Origin: Chloroflexi bacterium RBG_16_70_13
GTDB taxonomy: Bacteria > Chloroflexota > Limnocylindria > Limnocylindrales > CSP1-4
Assembly: GCA_001795245.1 (NCBI GenBank)
Contig: MGOD01000048.1
Span: 1-7,285, forward strand
Direction of reading: 5' to 3'
Length of the DNA: 7,285 nucleotides
Position 1 is the stretch's first letter. Every line of letters starts with the position of its first letter. The notes beneath the pieces are model-generated. The model had not been told where the DNA came from and did no database searches. It saw only the letters and a list, made by a program, of their open reading frames with translations. This document shows, piece by piece, positions 6,017 through 7,285 of this stretch. The translations under genes and the position numbers were made by a program.

Positions 6017-6649
6017 GTGGCAAGCCCCCTGATCGAGCCGGTGGCGCGGCTCATCGAGGCCTTCAACCGGTTGCCCGGCATCGGACCCAAGACGGCCCAG
6101 CGCCTGACCTTCCACATCCTCCGGGCCCCCGAGACGGAGGCTCGGACGCTTGCCGCGGCGCTCGTCGCGGTCCGCGAGCAGGTCGTCTTCTGCGAGGTCT
6201 GTTTCAACATCAGCGACGCGCCGACCTGCCCGATCTGCCGCGACGGAGGCCGCGATCAGCGCCGCCTGTGCGTCGTCGAGGAGCCGCTCGACGTCCTGGC
6301 CCTGGAGCGGACGGGCGAGTTCCGTGGCCGCTACCACGTCCTCCACGGGGTCATCTCGCCGATCGACGGCATCGGTCCCGATCGCCTCAGGATCGGCGAG
6401 CTCCTGCGGCGGGGGGACGAGGCCGCGGCCGGCGGGCTGCCCTTCGAGGAGGTCATCCTGGCGACGAACCCGACGCTCGAAGGCGAGGCGACGGCGATGT
6501 ACCTCGACGAGCGGCTCGACGGCCGGGTCGGCTCCGTGACCCGGATCGCCCGCGGGATCCCGGTCGGCGGCGATCTCGAGTACGCCGACGAGGTGACCCT
6601 CATCCGGGCCCTCCAGGGTCGTCGCGCGATCGCGGACCGGCCTCGATGA
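6017..6649 (+). CDS. recR: Recombination mediator protein RecR
   Basis: A 210-residue protein of usual RecR length. RecR works with RecO (and RecF) to load RecA onto SSB-coated single-stranded DNA at gaps. Domains in order: a helix-hairpin-helix LPGIGPKTAQRL (19-30); a zinc finger with Cys59, Cys62, Cys71 and Cys74; a Toprim domain starting at LCVVEEPLDVLALE (84-97) and including YHVLHGVISPIDGIGPDRL (107-124) and VILATNPTLEGEATA (146-160); and a C-terminal IPVGGDLEYADEVTLIRAL (181-199). The start is GTG 6017, 5 nt after the ybaB stop. It has no clear Shine-Dalgarno, so translational coupling to ybaB is likely. The same frame is open upstream to 5681, but that part is a shadow of ybaB. The stop overlaps the next start by 4 bp. 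Confidence 0.96.
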   Translation: MASPLIEPVARLIEAFNRLPGIGPKTAQRLTFHILRAPETEARTLAAALVAVREQVVFCEVCFNISDAPTCPICRDGGRDQRRLCVVEEPLDVLALERTGEFRGRYHVLHGVISPIDGIGPDRLRIGELLRRGDEAAAGGLPFEEVILATNPTLEGEATAMYLDERLDGRVGSVTRIARGIPVGGDLEYADEVTLIRALQGRRAIADRPR

Positions 6650-6831
6650 GGGAGCTCGTCGTCGAGATCCTGCTCCGGCTCGCCAAGCTCGGGGCGGCGA
6701 GTGTTCTCGGCGCGATCGTCTTCGTCGTGGCGGTCGGTCCTCTGGGCGGCGCGCCGACGGCCGAGCTGTGGCTATTGAGCTGGCTCTGCGGGGCCGCCGC
6801 CGTGCTCCTCGTGGAGTCGGGCCCGATCTGA
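6646..6831 (+). CDS. Small two-helix membrane protein, unknown function
   Basis: A 61-residue protein whose ATG overlaps the recR stop as ATGA, which indicates translational coupling. A short charged N-terminus (MRELVVEILLRLAKLG) leads into a hydrophobic span of about residues 15-35 (AASVLGAIVFVVAVGPLGG). A second span follows at about 41-56 (LWLLSWLCGAAAVLLV) and the protein ends ESGPI. I do not recognise the family. It sits where B. subtilis has yaaL and bofA; BofA is also a small membrane protein, but I see no sequence match that would justify that name. The reading frame, overlap and membrane composition make it likely to be real. It is the last gene before the rRNA promoter region. Confidence 0.7.
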   Translation: MRELVVEILLRLAKLGAASVLGAIVFVVAVGPLGGAPTAELWLLSWLCGAAAVLLVESGPI

Positions 6832-6864
6832 CTTTCGCCCCCGTCGGGCATGACCCTCAGCCGT

Positions 6865-6894
6865 TTGACAGGCCGGCGAGGCCGGCCCTACCAT
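6865..6894 (+). promoter_or_regulatory. rRNA operon promoter P1
   Basis: A perfect -35 TTGACA (6865-6870), an 18-nt spacer and a -10 TACCAT (6889-6894), which is four of six matches to consensus. The predicted start near 6901 gives a leader of about 230 nt before 16S. The spacer is almost wholly a perfect inverted repeat, GGCCGGC-GAG-GCCGGCC (6871-6887). Confidence 0.75.
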
Positions 6895-6964
6895 TCGCGG
6901 CCGTTGCCTCGACAGGGGCGACGTCGCAGCGGGCCCGAGCGGGCTCGGCCGCGGGTCCACGGGT

Positions 6965-6993
6965 TTGACGCCCCGATCGGAAAGCCTCATCAT
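6965..6993 (+). promoter_or_regulatory. rRNA operon promoter P2
   Basis: A -35 TTGACG (6965-6970, five of six), a 17-nt spacer and a -10 CATCAT (6988-6993, four of six). The predicted start is near 7000, about 130 nt before 16S. Tandem P1/P2 promoters are usual for rRNA operons. Confidence 0.6.
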
Positions 6994-7030
6994 TGGGGCT
7001 CTGCGCCGGTCGCCGTCGCGCCCCGGGCGC

Positions 7031-7047
7031 TGCACCTTGACAACTGA
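7031..7047 (+). promoter_or_regulatory. boxA-like rRNA antitermination element
   Basis: TGCACCTTGACAACTGA resembles the leader boxA of Bacillus rrn operons (TGCTCTTTGAAAACT type), the RNA site bound by NusB-S10 to prevent premature termination. It lies between P2 and 16S, as expected. The embedded TTGACA has no -10 at the right distance, so I do not read it as a third promoter. Confidence 0.55.
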
Positions 7048-7107
7048 AGAGTGGCAGGAAATCCGGATGAACACGGATGAGCGAGCGGTCGAACCCTCGG
7101 ACAAAGT

Positions 7108-7125
7108 CACAGCCGCAAGGCTGTG
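7108..7125 (+). other. Leader hairpin with GNRA loop just before 16S
   Basis: CACAGCC (7108-7114) and GGCTGTG (7119-7125) form a perfect 7-bp stem closed by a GCAA tetraloop, ending about 5 nt before the predicted mature 16S 5' end. It may be a leader fold involved in 16S maturation. The long processing stem with the 16S trailer cannot be tested because the trailer is outside the window. Confidence 0.6.
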
Positions 7126-7129
7126 CATC

Positions 7130-7285
7130 TTTTCGGAGAGTTTGATCCTGGCTCAGGATCAACGCTGGCGGCGTGCATGAGACATGCAAGTCGAACGGAC
7201 GATCGGGGCTTGCCTTGATCGTTAGTGGCGGACGGCTGAGTAACGCGTAGGTGACCTGCCCCGAAGTGGGGAATAACTGCCCGAA
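7130..7285 (+). rRNA. rrs: 16S ribosomal RNA, 5' end
   Basis: The universal 5' motif AGAGTTTGATCCTGGCTCAG begins at 7137, matching E. coli position 8, so the mature end is set at about 7130. It is followed by ATCAACGCTGGCGGCGTGC, then CATGCAAGTCGAACG and a variable-region hairpin ACGATC...GATCGT (about 7199-7222), and GGCGGACGGCTGAGTAACGCGTAGG. The gene runs off the window after about 156 nt. The sequence is bacterial; I read it as Chloroflexota-like, but cannot place it firmly by eye. Confidence 0.97.

Noticed and set aside
4127..6023. Long minus-strand open frames opposite dnaX and ybaB
   Set aside because: Ser/Arg/Pro-rich shadows of strongly supported plus-strand genes, with no start signals or motifs.
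7037..7042. TTGACA as the -35 of a third rRNA promoter
   Set aside because: No -10-like hexamer is present 16-19 nt downstream, and the surrounding bases match a boxA antitermination element better.

Overview
This is a GC-rich bacterial chromosomal segment with no sign of mobile elements or CRISPR. I infer a Chloroflexota-like organism, perhaps of the Limnocylindria/Ellin6529 type. That rests only on base composition, a large-type SRP RNA and the look of about 156 nt of 16S rRNA, so the placement is tentative.

Layout: (1) 1-264 holds the C-terminal end of a 3-hydroxyisobutyrate dehydrogenase-family oxidoreductase (+). (2) A phosphofructokinase (-) converges on it and carries the residues typical of pyrophosphate-dependent enzymes. 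(3) An 86-bp divergent spacer separates pfk from a TadA-like deaminase (+). Each gene has a TANNNT -10 hexamer exactly 7 nt before its ATG, so both mRNAs look leaderless. (4) Two serine tRNA genes (anticodons CGA and GGA) lie 397 bp apart. (5) A metallo-beta-lactamase-fold hydrolase follows the second tRNA. (6) A large SRP RNA gene comes next. (7) dnaX, ybaB (ebfC), recR and a 61-codon two-helix membrane protein follow; the last three are tightly packed. (8) A roughly 300-bp leader with two tandem sigma-70-type promoters and a boxA-like element precedes the first ~156 nt of a 16S rRNA gene.

Region 1543-7285 follows the order known near oriC in Bacillus subtilis (tadA, scr, dnaX, yaaK, recR, yaaL, bofA, rrnA), with the tRNA-Ser genes and the hydrolase inserted. 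The block combines translation (deaminase, tRNAs, rRNA), protein export (SRP RNA), replication (DnaX clamp loader) and recombinational repair (RecR, YbaB).

The points most worth a second look are: the deaminase at the tadA position, which keeps its zinc ligands but has Val where the catalytic Glu belongs; the hydrolase, which has Gln at the usual bridging Asp; the paired leaderless promoters; and a perfect dyad filling the -35/-10 spacer of the distal rRNA promoter.
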